64,000 nt of DNA from Rhodocaloribacter sp964552015. GTDB taxonomy: Bacteria > Bacteroidota > Rhodothermia > Rhodothermales > ISCAR-4553. Each line of letters starts with the position of its first letter. Positions within the stretch are counted from its first letter, which is position 1. Location: positions 16,514 to 80,513 of the forward strand of contig CAZKFR010000008.1 in assembly GCA_964552015.1 (NCBI GenBank), read 5' to 3'. This document shows, piece by piece, positions 9,350 to 17,483 of this stretch. The notes below the pieces were generated by a model that ran no database searches, was not told the DNA's origin, and saw nothing but the letters and a program-made list of their open reading frames with translations. A program made the position numbers and the translations under genes.

Positions 9350-9426
9350 GATGGTCAGGTGTCGGGTGATGGAGGACGCGGGCAAGCGGTTGACCGGAGC
9401 GCGTAGACCTCCGCATCGGAGTCGTT

Positions 9427-10164
9427 TCAGACGTCTTCCAGCGGAGCCTGCCATACGGCTTTGCCGACGAAGAACGGGCCCAGGCGCGTCAGGAACTCCG
9501 AAGTCTGCCGGGTGCGGCGCATGTGCTGGACGACCGCCGAGAGCGGATGCAGGCGCGGCCCCATCAGGCCCGTCACGAAGTCGTTGTCGAGCCGGTCGAG
9601 ACCATGACAGGCCAGGCGCACGTCGAAGGCGTAGTGGGCGCGACCATAGGCCCTCCCGATGCCGCCGTGCTCCATCAGGATCTTCCGCTGCTCCTCGGCC
9701 GGCAGCTTCTCAAAGGCGCCCGAGCGCCGGAGGGGATACCAGATCGCCCAGGGCCAGGCCGGGTTGCACACGTGGCGGACCGGGCGGCGCAGCAGCACGT
9801 CTTCCAGGTCCCGCTCGTACCCGATCGAATACGTTCGGCCCATCATGGTGAATTCGGGCTTCGGGACGAGCGATCGGAACGGGGCACTACGGACGAGGGG
9901 GCGAAGGGCGTCGATGAAGAACGACGGGTCCTCGGTGTAGGTCAGGAGGCCCACGCCGTACGGGTCGTTGACGTCCTCGTACAGCACGCCCGGCCATCCG
10001 CGGGCCTCGAGGGTTTCGATCAGGGGCTTCGAGGTCTCGCAGTTTCCGAAGACGAGCAGTTGCATGAACAGGCGCCGGTCGAGCGAAAGGGGTGCACCGG
10101 TTTCGGAGCGTCCCTTCTCACTCAGGTCGAGGCCGGGCCGGTCGATCTGGATGTCGAGTGCCAT
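9427..10164 (-). CDS. chdC: Coprohaem decarboxylase (HemQ, chlorite-dismutase family)
   Basis: Peroxide-dependent oxidative decarboxylation of coprohaem III to haem b, the last step of the coproporphyrin-dependent pathway. 245 residues from ATG 10164. The likely catalytic Tyr143 is in IWYPLRR and the proximal haem His166 in LMEHGGIGR; the C-terminal FGPFFVG-like signature appears as LGPFFVGK. The chlorite-dismutase distal Arg motif is not evident, supporting decarboxylase rather than dismutase activity. An alternative ATG at 10257 overlaps the hemB stop as ATGA, which argues for coupling, but the extra 31 residues are low-complexity and unlike the family. Lying between hemB and hemE, it commits this operon to the coproporphyrin route. 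Confidence 0.9.
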   Translation of the reverse strand: MALDIQIDRPGLDLSEKGRSETGAPLSLDRRLFMQLLVFGNCETSKPLIETLEARGWPGVLYEDVNDPYGVGLLTYTEDPSFFIDALRPLVRSAPFRSLVPKPEFTMMGRTYSIGYERDLEDVLLRRPVRHVCNPAWPWAIWYPLRRSGAFEKLPAEEQRKILMEHGGIGRAYGRAHYAFDVRLACHGLDRLDNDFVTGLMGPRLHPLSAVVQHMRRTRQTSEFLTRLGPFFVGKAVWQAPLEDV

Positions 10165-10253
10165 GGTGGTGTGGTTGGATGCGGTCGGGTAGAGCCTGGG
10201 GTCGGAATGCGTTGGGGGTGGCGAGGTTGCGTTTTTTCGGGATGCTGAAGACG

Positions 10254-11300
10254 TCATCCGGCACCGAGCCAGCGGGCTGCCTCCAGGGCATGATAGGTGA
10301 TAATGAGGTCGGCACCGGCGCGCTTGATGCCGGTGAGCAGTTCCATGACGACCCGTCGTTCATCGAGCCAGCCCTGCGCGGCGGCGGCCTTGATCATCGC
10401 ATACTCCCCGCTGACGTTGTAGGCTGCCAGGGGCTTTTCCGGGAAGGTATCCCGCAGGCGACGGATCACATCGAGGTAGGCGAGTGCTGGCTTGACCATC
10501 AGGATGTCGGCGCTCTCCTGCACGTCGAGGGTGGCCTCGAGCAGGGCCTCGCGGGCGTTGGCCGGGTCCATCTGATGGCTCGCCCGATCGCCAAAGGCCG
10601 GCGCACCGCCGGCCGCATCCCGGAACGGCCCGTAGAACGCCGAGGCATACTTGACACTGTACGACAGGATGGGCACATGGCTGAAGCCGTGGGCATCGAG
10701 GGCCGTGCGGATGGCGCCGACCATGCCATCCATCATCCCGCTCGGGGCCACCATGTCGGCTCCTGCCTCGGCGTGCGAACAGGCCACACGGCCCAGCACC
10801 TCCAGCGTCTCATCGTTGAGAACATACCCGGCCGGAAGGTGGGTGGCCGCGTCATGTTCAGCCTGTAGCAGACCGCAGTGCCCGTGGTCGGTATACTCGC
10901 ACAGGCATACGTCCGTTATGACGGTCAGGTCGGGCACCTCGGCCTTGATGGCCCGGATAGCCCGCTGGACGATCCCGTCCGGGTCAAAGTTTTCATGACC
11001 AATGGCATCTTTCTCGGCCGGTATGCCGAAGAGCAGGACGGCAGGAACGCCGAGGTGCCATGCGGTCCGGGCCATGTCTGCGGCAGCGTCCACGGAGAGG
11101 CGATGCTGTCCGGGCATCGACGGGATCGGCTCCTTCACCTCCGTGCCGTGCGTGACGAACATCGGGTAGATCAAATCGTCCGCCGTCAGGTGCGTTTCGC
11201 GGACCATGCGGCGCAGCGTTGCCGTTCGCCGGAGGCGTCGTGGGCGGATGGCGGGGAAAGCCGGTTGTGACTGGGTGGAAGGGGTCAATGGATCGAGCAT
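10254..11300 (-). CDS. hemB: Delta-aminolevulinic acid dehydratase (porphobilinogen synthase)
   Basis: Condenses two 5-aminolevulinates to porphobilinogen. 348 residues from ATG 11300; a TTG at 11318 is the other in-frame candidate. The metal-site cysteines are visible in DVCLCEYTDHGHC, the zinc-type pattern. The two Schiff-base lysines are in SYSVKYASAFYGPFRDA and LMVKPALAYLD. The start lies seven bases after the hemD stop. Its TGA overlaps the possible ATG at 10257 of the long chdC form. Cytoplasmic, octameric in known relatives. Confidence 0.96.
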   Translation of the reverse strand: MLDPLTPSTQSQPAFPAIRPRRLRRTATLRRMVRETHLTADDLIYPMFVTHGTEVKEPIPSMPGQHRLSVDAAADMARTAWHLGVPAVLLFGIPAEKDAIGHENFDPDGIVQRAIRAIKAEVPDLTVITDVCLCEYTDHGHCGLLQAEHDAATHLPAGYVLNDETLEVLGRVACSHAEAGADMVAPSGMMDGMVGAIRTALDAHGFSHVPILSYSVKYASAFYGPFRDAAGGAPAFGDRASHQMDPANAREALLEATLDVQESADILMVKPALAYLDVIRRLRDTFPEKPLAAYNVSGEYAMIKAAAAQGWLDERRVVMELLTGIKRAGADLIITYHALEAARWLGAG

Positions 11301-11307
11301 GATCGAG

Positions 11308-12066
11308 TCAGTCGGCAAAATGGTCGATGAGGGCTTCGAGAAGCCCTTCGGTCGTGTAGGTCCGGGCGATCACGTCCGGGGTGAGGCCGAGGTTGCGGGC
11401 GGTGCCGGCCGTGATCGGGCCGATGCAGGCGACCACCGCACCGGAGGCGATACGGAGGGCCTGCTCACCGAGCAGGGCGACGAAGTTGCGAACGGTCGAC
11501 GAACTGGTGAAGGTGAGCACATCCACGCCGGCTTCGAGGGCGTGCCGTGCTCCGGGTTCGGGACGGTCGGGCAGGGTATGGTAGGCGACGACCTCGTCGA
11601 CCCGTGCGCCCCGCTCGCGGAGGAGGCGGGCCAGTGCCTCCCGTGCGATGTCGGCCCGGGGGAGCAGGATCGCCCGGCCGTTCACGTCCCCGAGTCCCTC
11701 GGCGATGGCCTCGGCCACGTAGTCTTCCGGGACGAGGTCGGGCGTCAGGCCGAGCCGTCGGAGGGCGGCGGCCGTCGCCGGGCCGATGGCGGCCACGGGC
11801 AGGTCGTCGGGGAAGGTAAGGCCGAGGGCCTGGAGCCGCCGGGCGACGTGGCGCACGCCGTTGACGCTCGTGAAGATGACGCGATCGTAGGAGGGCAGGC
11901 GGGCCAGGGAGGCATCCAGCGGGGCGGTGTCCCGGGGCGGGGCGATCCGGATCGTCGGGAACAGAATGGTCGTAGCGCCGGCTGCCTCGAGCCGGGCGGC
12001 AAAGGCCTGCGCCTGATCGCGCGGCCGGGTGACGACGATGCGAAGGCCGGACAGGGGTTCAGGCAT
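11308..12066 (-). CDS. hemD: Uroporphyrinogen III synthase
   Basis: Cyclises hydroxymethylbilane with inversion of ring D to give uroporphyrinogen III. 252 residues, the usual length. The family diverges strongly, but the typical start (GLRIVVTRPRDQAQAF), the FTSVNGVRHV segment near residue 67 and the TFTSSSTVRNF segment near 190 are diagnostic. ATG 12066 overlaps the end of hemC by eight bases, consistent with translational coupling. Position between hemC and hemB fits a standard haem operon. Confidence 0.93.
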   Translation of the reverse strand: MPEPLSGLRIVVTRPRDQAQAFAARLEAAGATTILFPTIRIAPPRDTAPLDASLARLPSYDRVIFTSVNGVRHVARRLQALGLTFPDDLPVAAIGPATAAALRRLGLTPDLVPEDYVAEAIAEGLGDVNGRAILLPRADIAREALARLLRERGARVDEVVAYHTLPDRPEPGARHALEAGVDVLTFTSSSTVRNFVALLGEQALRIASGAVVACIGPITAGTARNLGLTPDVIARTYTTEGLLEALIDHFAD

Positions 12067-12973
12067 GGTGGAGCAATGCGTCGGCGCCGGCCGCCAGGAG
12101 ACGGTCGGCAAGTTCCTCGCCCAGGTCGTGGGGAGTGGTGCCCCGGGCTTCCCTGCGCAGGACCCGGCGTCCATCCGGCGATGCGACGAGGCCGGTCAGG
12201 TGGAGGGTGCCGTCGGCCGCGACCCCGGCCAGCGCCGCGACGGGCGTGGCACAACCGCCCCCGAGGGCGCGGAGGAAAGCACGTTCGGCCTCCGTGGCGC
12301 GGCGGGTGGGTTCGTCGTCGAGAGCGGCCAGGAGGGTGCGGGTCCGTTCGTCGTCGGCCCGGCACTGCACGGCCAGGGCGCCCTGACCCGGGGCGGGCAG
12401 CATGACGTCGAAGGGGAGGGGCGTCATGGCGGCCCGAAGCCCCAGGCGCTCGAGTCCGGCGGCGGCCAGGACGGCCGCCTCATAGTCGCCCCGCTGCACC
12501 TTGGCCAGGCGTGTGTCCACATTGCCACGGATGGGCTCGACCCGCAGGTCGGGGCGGACATGGCGCACCTGCGCCGCCCGGCGGGTGCTGCTCGTCCCCA
12601 CCCGCGCACCTTCCGGCAGGGAAGACAGGGTGTGGGGGACCCGGGCTACGAGCACATCCCCCACAGGGCCGCGGCGAAGCACGGCGCCGAGCACCAGGCC
12701 CGGGGTGGGGTCCGTGGGGAGATCCTTGAGCGAATGCACGGCCAGATGGATCTCGCCGGCACGCAGGGCGGCCTCCAGTTCTTCCGTAAAGAGCCCTTTG
12801 CCGCCGATCAGAGGGAGCGGTGTATCCAGCACCCGGTCTCCCCGGGTCGATACGACGCGCTCGGTGCACACGATGCCCGGCCAGGCCGCCGTCAGGGCAT
12901 CGAGGACGTGGCGGGTCTGCCATCGGGCCAGGCGAGAACCGCGTGTGCCGGCAATGAGGGGGTGCTCGGTCAT
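12059..12973 (-). CDS. hemC: Hydroxymethylbilane synthase (porphobilinogen deaminase)
   Basis: Polymerises four porphobilinogens to hydroxymethylbilane. 304 residues. The dipyrromethane cofactor Cys241 is in the signature LGGGCATPVAA. The N-terminal IAGTRGSRLARWQT, the HSLKDLPT motif and the basic GTSSTRRAAQ loop are all present. The ATG at 12973 overlaps the hemA stop as ATGA, and the 3' end overlaps hemD, so hemA-hemC-hemD are tightly coupled. Confidence 0.97.
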   Translation of the reverse strand: MTEHPLIAGTRGSRLARWQTRHVLDALTAAWPGIVCTERVVSTRGDRVLDTPLPLIGGKGLFTEELEAALRAGEIHLAVHSLKDLPTDPTPGLVLGAVLRRGPVGDVLVARVPHTLSSLPEGARVGTSSTRRAAQVRHVRPDLRVEPIRGNVDTRLAKVQRGDYEAAVLAAAGLERLGLRAAMTPLPFDVMLPAPGQGALAVQCRADDERTRTLLAALDDEPTRRATEAERAFLRALGGGCATPVAALAGVAADGTLHLTGLVASPDGRRVLRREARGTTPHDLGEELADRLLAAGADALLHHA

Positions 12974-14259
12974 GATGCAGGGGTGTCGTCGAGACAGAAC
13001 AGATAGCGGATCGCTTCGGCATAGTCCCGGACCTGCCCGTTGAGGGCTTCGTCGCGAAGACGCACCGTGGGGTTGTGCAGCAATTTCTTCACGAGCGCTC
13101 TCGAAAAATGCTGGAGTTGCTCGCGTACTTCGGGGGAGGCATCCGGAAGCGAAGCCATCACGCGCTCCACTTCCTGCAGGCGGATCTGCTCGGCCTTTCT
13201 GCGGAGGGTGGCAATGACGGGGTTAACGGTATGCTGGCGGCACCACCGCTCGAACTGGGCCAGTTCTTCTTCGATCAGGGCTTCGACGCGCGGGATCTCT
13301 TTCTGACGTTCGAGGAGGGAGGCTCTTACCTCGACGTCGAGGGTGTCCAGGTCGAACAGGTGGACGAGCGGGTGCGCGGCCAGCGCCGGGTCGACGTCGC
13401 GGGGAAGGGCGATGTCGATCACATAGAGTGGGCGTTCCCGGCGGAGGTCAAGGGCCGGTAGGGCCGCCTCGTAGTCCAGGATCAGGTGGGGGGCCGCCGT
13501 CGCACTGATCAGGATGTCGATCTCGGTGAGCATGGCGGGGAGTTCCGCCAGCGATCGGGGGGTGGCATGGAAACGGTCGGCCAGAGCCGCGGCCCGGCCG
13601 GGGTCGCGGTTCAGCACCGTGAGGCGCGCCGGCGGCTCTTTCGTGAGGACCTTGAGCGCCAGGCGGGCCATCTCGCCGGCCCCGATTACCGCCACGTGCT
13701 TATCCGCCAGCCCGCCGGCCCGCTGCGCGGCCATGCGTACGGCCATGGAACTGATGCTGACCGGGTTGCGGCTGATGCCCGTCTCGGTGCGGGCCCGCTT
13801 GCCGCTCCGCAGCGCGGTCTGAAAGAGGGCCTTCAGCCAGGCGTCGGCGCGGCGGTGGGCCAGGGCGTGGTTCAGCGCGTCGCTTACCTGGCCCAGAATC
13901 TGGGGTTCACCCAGCACGAGCGATTCGAGGCCTGCCGCTACCCGGCAGAGGTGTCGGACCGCCGCCTGCCCCTCCAGGTACACCAGATGCGGTTGGAGCA
14001 GCGCAGGCGTCGTGCCGGCATGCGCGCTCCATAACTCCAGAAGAATGGCCTTCGCATCGGTGGTTGTGCCGTGTACCGTGGCATAGAGCTCGGTTCGATT
14101 GCAGGTCGAGAGCACCACCAGCCCACCTTCAAAACGGCGGGTATCCGTCAGGAGCTGTTGACGCGCGTTCGGAGCAAGCCCTGAACGCTCGCGCACGGCT
14201 ACCGACGCCGTGTGGTGACTCATCCCGAGCATGACGATCCGAGGAGACGACGAAGGCAT
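12970..14259 (-). CDS. hemA: Glutamyl-tRNA reductase
   Basis: NADPH-dependent reduction of glutamyl-tRNA(Glu) to glutamate-1-semialdehyde, the first committed step of the C5 pathway. 429 residues from ATG 14259; a TTG at 14283 is in frame. The catalytic Cys53 is in VLSTCNRTELYA, the signature HLCRVAAGLESLVLGEPQILGQV follows, and the NADPH motif is VIGAGEMARLAL. The C-terminal dimerisation helix is intact. It is the first gene of the operon; the likely promoter is at 14437-14471. Confidence 0.97.
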   Translation of the reverse strand: MPSSSPRIVMLGMSHHTASVAVRERSGLAPNARQQLLTDTRRFEGGLVVLSTCNRTELYATVHGTTTDAKAILLELWSAHAGTTPALLQPHLVYLEGQAAVRHLCRVAAGLESLVLGEPQILGQVSDALNHALAHRRADAWLKALFQTALRSGKRARTETGISRNPVSISSMAVRMAAQRAGGLADKHVAVIGAGEMARLALKVLTKEPPARLTVLNRDPGRAAALADRFHATPRSLAELPAMLTEIDILISATAAPHLILDYEAALPALDLRRERPLYVIDIALPRDVDPALAAHPLVHLFDLDTLDVEVRASLLERQKEIPRVEALIEEELAQFERWCRQHTVNPVIATLRRKAEQIRLQEVERVMASLPDASPEVREQLQHFSRALVKKLLHNPTVRLRDEALNGQVRDYAEAIRYLFCLDDTPAS

Positions 14260-14436
14260 AGCAAAACGGACAATGCGTGTCAAAGCGCACCTGTTGGTTC
14301 AACAGAGCATGACGGGAGCACGATGGTGGGGGCTTCAGGCATGAGGAGCCGCGAGGGCTTGTAGGGAATTCCCTGTCATGGTGTGTCGAGAAAACCCTGT
14401 ATCAAGCAAGGGTCAAGCGTGGTAGTTTATAGCCGG

Positions 14437-14471
14437 CAAATTTAAACAAATACCCACAAAGTTATGCAAAA
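14437..14471 (-). promoter_or_regulatory. Candidate Bacteroidota-type promoter of the haem operon
   Basis: On the minus strand there is TAAATTTG (14437-14444), an exact match to the Bacteroidota -7 consensus TAnnTTTG, preceded after 22 bases by TTTTG (14467-14471) as a -33 box. A transcript would start near 14430 and leave a leader of about 170 bases before hemA. It sits in the only AT-rich patch near the operon. Recognised by eye only. Confidence 0.45.
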
Positions 14472-14553
14472 CTACGTGAAGATTGCGGACATTTTGAACC
14501 AATCATCCCCGGAAAGCCTGGCCAGTGTCCACAAGAGGGAAAAAGGTGGGTGA
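14464..14553 (+). CDS. Possible 29-residue small ORF (weak)
   Basis: ATG to TGA, 29 codons (MQNYVKIADILNQ...), in the intergenic region between the haem-operon promoter and the ferrochelatase relic. It resembles no family I know and does not look like a ferrochelatase N-terminus. The composition is protein-like and less GC-rich than its surroundings. It might be a residual gene start left by the deletion that removed the front of the ferrochelatase, a leader peptide, or chance. The rest of 14260-14589 shows no gene. Confidence 0.2.
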   Translation: MQNYVKIADILNQSSPESLASVHKREKGG

Positions 14554-14589
14554 AGATGATGATGGAGGTCAACCCTCGGGAGCGGGCCG

Positions 14590-14994
14590 ATGTGGCCCTG
14601 CTCGCGCGCTACGATCGCCCCGGCCCTCGCCACCTGTTACCGCCACCAGGTCTTCGAGACCACGAAAGCCTTCGTCCGGGCCACCGGCCTGCAGCCGGGC
14701 CACTATACCATCGCGTTCCAGTCGCGTCTGGGCCTCGATGCCTGGCTCACGCCCGCCACGGAGGAGGAGTTAATCCGACTGGCCCGGAAGGGGGTGCGCA
14801 AGGTGTCCGTGCTCTGCCCCTCGTTCGTGACGGACTGCCTGGAGACGCTCGAGGAGATCGCCGAGCGGGGGCGGGAAGTGTTCCTCGAAAACGGGGGTTC
14901 GGTGTTCCGGCTCATCCCCTGCCTGAACGATCACGCGCAGTGGGTGGAGGCGCTGGCCTCGCTGGTGGCCCGGACGGCCGGGGCACAGGCCTGA
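14590..14994 (+). pseudogene. hemH: C-terminal fragment of a second ferrochelatase (relic)
   Basis: The 134 codons match the last third of a classical ferrochelatase: ALATCYRHQVFETT, then FQSRLGLDAWLTP, VLCPSFVTDCLETLEEI, REVFLENGG and IPCLNDHAQWVEAL. These are hallmarks of the proteobacterial/Bacteroidota protoporphyrin-type enzyme and are absent from the intact ferrochelatase at 7280-8245. The N-terminal two thirds, including the catalytic His region, are missing. An in-frame stop occurs at 14560-14562, and upstream DNA is the haem-operon promoter region. The first 10 or so residues from ATG 14590 are probably not part of the original protein. Reading frame is otherwise open to a normal C-terminus, so decay looks recent or the fragment is kept for another reason. 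Confidence 0.8.
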
Positions 14995-15010
14995 GGTGCA
15001 GGCACGCGGC

Positions 15011-16096
15011 TCACTTACGCACACGCCAGAGCATCACCATGGCGATCCCGAAAAACACGACGTGGGGCAGCCAGGCGGCAAGGACGGGATCGAGGTCGCC
15101 AGCATAGCCAAAGGGTTCAACGAGTTTCTGTACGGCCAGGTACGAGAATGCCGTCAGCAGGCCGAGCCCCATCCGAACGGCCTGGCCGCCGCGCCGTCGA
15201 ACGGCGGCCAGCGGGACCCCGATCAGGATCAGGATCAGGTTGGCAAAGGGATAGGAGAATTTGCTGTAGTACTCGACCAGGGTACGGCCCATATTGCCGG
15301 CGCCGGAGCGGCGGAGGTGTTCCACATAGTCGGAAGCGACGGGGATCGTCATGGAGGCCACGTCGCGCTCGGTCCGTGCAAAGTCGCGTGGGCGAAGCAT
15401 CAGCGTCGTGTCGAGGCGAGCGAGCCTGCGCCGGATCTCGCGCCCGTCCGGTGTGAACGTGCGCAGGATGGGTTCCGAGAGTCGCCATACCCCGAGCGAG
15501 TCGATCCATGCCATCTCGTGCGCGTCGATGCGCGAGACGAGCCGTTTTCCCTCCTCGAAATGCTCGAGGGAGACGCGGTAAGCCCGCTGGGTGACGCGGT
15601 CGTAGTACCCCACGGCCACGATGCTCCCCGGGCGGTTCTGGCGGTGGATGTCGTTCAGGTCCAGCTGCCGGGGGGCGTCCTTGAGGTACTTCATCTCGAA
15701 GTCGAGTACCACCTGGTTCGTACGGGGTACGACGTATCCGTTAAACCAGAACATGAACCCTGTGACGCCGATAGCTACGAAGGCGTAGGGGAGAAGGATA
15801 CGATAGAGCGAAACGCCGCTCGTCTGAAGGGCGGCGAGTTGAAGCTGCTGGGCCAGTTTGCCGGTCAGGTAGACGCACGAGAGGAACAGAGCCAGCGGGG
15901 AGGTCAGCCGGACGATCTCCGGGATGTAGTTGACGTAATAGACCAGAAAGACGTCGCGCATCGTCGCCCCGCGGTCCATGAAGTCATCGATGGATTCGAC
16001 GTAGTGCAGGACGATGAAGAAGATGATCAGGGCTCCAATCAGGAACAGAAACCCCTGCAGGAGGCGGCGCATGATATGCCGGTCGAAGGTGGTCAT
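15011..16096 (-). CDS. LptF/LptG (YjgP/YjgQ) family permease
   Basis: Inner-membrane subunit of the lipopolysaccharide exporter LptB2FG, which drives LPS from the inner membrane to the Lpt bridge. 361 residues from ATG 16096 (MTTFDRHIMRRL). Layout is as in the family: two or three transmembrane helices near the N-terminus (FLFLIGALIIFFIVLHYV), a central periplasmic beta-jellyroll-like region, and C-terminal helices including NLILILIGVPLAAVRRR. No lptB or second permease is adjacent; an LptD-like barrel is 3.5 kb away. LptF and LptG cannot be told apart here. Confidence 0.88.
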   Translation of the reverse strand: MTTFDRHIMRRLLQGFLFLIGALIIFFIVLHYVESIDDFMDRGATMRDVFLVYYVNYIPEIVRLTSPLALFLSCVYLTGKLAQQLQLAALQTSGVSLYRILLPYAFVAIGVTGFMFWFNGYVVPRTNQVVLDFEMKYLKDAPRQLDLNDIHRQNRPGSIVAVGYYDRVTQRAYRVSLEHFEEGKRLVSRIDAHEMAWIDSLGVWRLSEPILRTFTPDGREIRRRLARLDTTLMLRPRDFARTERDVASMTIPVASDYVEHLRRSGAGNMGRTLVEYYSKFSYPFANLILILIGVPLAAVRRRGGQAVRMGLGLLTAFSYLAVQKLVEPFGYAGDLDPVLAAWLPHVVFFGIAMVMLWRVRK

Positions 16097-16242
16097 GCAG
16101 GGGTGTGGGGCTGGGTGGGGGAAGGAGAAGGTAAACGCGGGCGTAAAACTCAACGAAAACGAACAATGGTTCCGGTTGCCATCCCCGTGGGGCTTCTGTA
16201 GCTTACTCCGGCTCCGAACGAAACCATAAAGACCCCAGGCAC

Positions 16243-17427
16243 ATGAAAGTTCACGAATATCAGGCCAAGGACATTCTGGCGAAGTACGGCGTGGCCGTAC
16301 AGCCCGGCATCGTGGCACGGACGGTTGAGGAAGCCGTCGAGGCCGCGAAGAAGATGCAGGCCGAGAACGGCACCGACCTGTTCGTCATCAAGGCGCAGAT
16401 CCATGCCGGCGGGCGGGGCAAGGGAGGCGGTGTGAAACTCGCCCGTGGCCTCGACGAGGTGCGTGAGAAGGCCGGCGCCATCCTGGGCATGATGCTCAAG
16501 ACGCATCAGACCGGCCCGGAAGGGCAGAAGGTCCGGGCCGTCCTCGTTGCTGAGGCCGTCGACATTGCCCGCGAATATTATGTCGGGGTGACGCTGGACC
16601 GCCAGCGGAGCATGAACGTCATCATGGCGTCGACCGAGGGAGGGGTCGAGATCGAAAAGGTGGCCGAGGAAAGCCCCGAGAAGATCCTCAAGGAATGGGT
16701 CGATCCGTCCATCGGGCTGCAGCCGTTCCAGGTGCGCCGTCTGGCCTTCGGCCTGGGGTTTGAAGGAAAAGCCTTCAAGCAGGCCTCGAAGTTCATCGCT
16801 GCGCTCTACCGGGCCTATGAGGAAAGCGATGCTTCGCTGGCCGAAATCAATCCGCTCGTGCTGACGGAGCAGGGCGATGTACTGGCCGTCGATGCCAAAC
16901 TCAACCTGGATGACAACGCCCTCTTCCGTCATCCGGATCTGGCCGAACTGCGTGATATCCACGAGGAGGATCCCCTCGAGGTCGAGGCGAGCAAGTACAA
17001 CCTGAACTACATCAAGCTGGATGGCAACGTGGGTTGCATGGTCAACGGAGCCGGTCTGGCTATGGCCACGATGGACATCATCAAGCTGGCCGGGGGCGAG
17101 CCGGCGAACTTCCTCGATGTCGGTGGTTCGGCCAGCCCGGAGACGGTCGAGGCCGGCTTCCGTATCATCCTCAAAGACCCGAACGTGAAGGCCATCCTGG
17201 TCAATATTTTCGGTGGCATCGTCCGGTGCGATCGGGTGGCCAAGGGGATCGTCGAGGCGGCGAAGAAGGTGGACATCAACCTGCCGCTGATCGTCCGGTT
17301 GCAGGGGACCAATGCCGAGGAGGGCAAGCAGATCCTGGAGGAGAGCGGGCTCAAGATCGAGACGGCGATTCTGTTCCAGGAAGCCGCCGAGAAGGTGACG
17401 AAGGCGCTGGCGGCGATCGAAGCCTGA
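16243..17427 (+). CDS. sucC: Succinyl-CoA synthetase beta subunit (ADP-forming)
   Basis: TCA-cycle enzyme that makes ATP or GTP from succinyl-CoA. 394 residues, full length. The N-terminal ATP-grasp part starts MKVHEYQAKDILAKYGV with the nucleotide loop IHAGGRGKGGGVKL; the phosphohistidine-contact region VNGAGLAMATMD and NFLDVGGSA are present, and the C-terminus has the NIFGGIVRCD loop. The alpha subunit gene sucD, which often follows, is absent here: the next gene encodes an ABC ATPase. Divergent from the LptF/G gene; the 146 bases between them carry both promoters. Confidence 0.96.
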   Translation: MKVHEYQAKDILAKYGVAVQPGIVARTVEEAVEAAKKMQAENGTDLFVIKAQIHAGGRGKGGGVKLARGLDEVREKAGAILGMMLKTHQTGPEGQKVRAVLVAEAVDIAREYYVGVTLDRQRSMNVIMASTEGGVEIEKVAEESPEKILKEWVDPSIGLQPFQVRRLAFGLGFEGKAFKQASKFIAALYRAYEESDASLAEINPLVLTEQGDVLAVDAKLNLDDNALFRHPDLAELRDIHEEDPLEVEASKYNLNYIKLDGNVGCMVNGAGLAMATMDIIKLAGGEPANFLDVGGSASPETVEAGFRIILKDPNVKAILVNIFGGIVRCDRVAKGIVEAAKKVDINLPLIVRLQGTNAEEGKQILEESGLKIETAILFQEAAEKVTKALAAIEA

Positions 17428-17483
17428 ACCGGGGAACCGGCGGCCACCGTGGCACGGTGCGGCGTCGTCCTCTGTACCCTCCC

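Noticed and set aside
7226..9406. 726-codon plus-strand open frame
   Set aside because: It is the antisense shadow of cpfC and hemE; the codon bias of GC-rich DNA keeps it open. No motif resembles a family.
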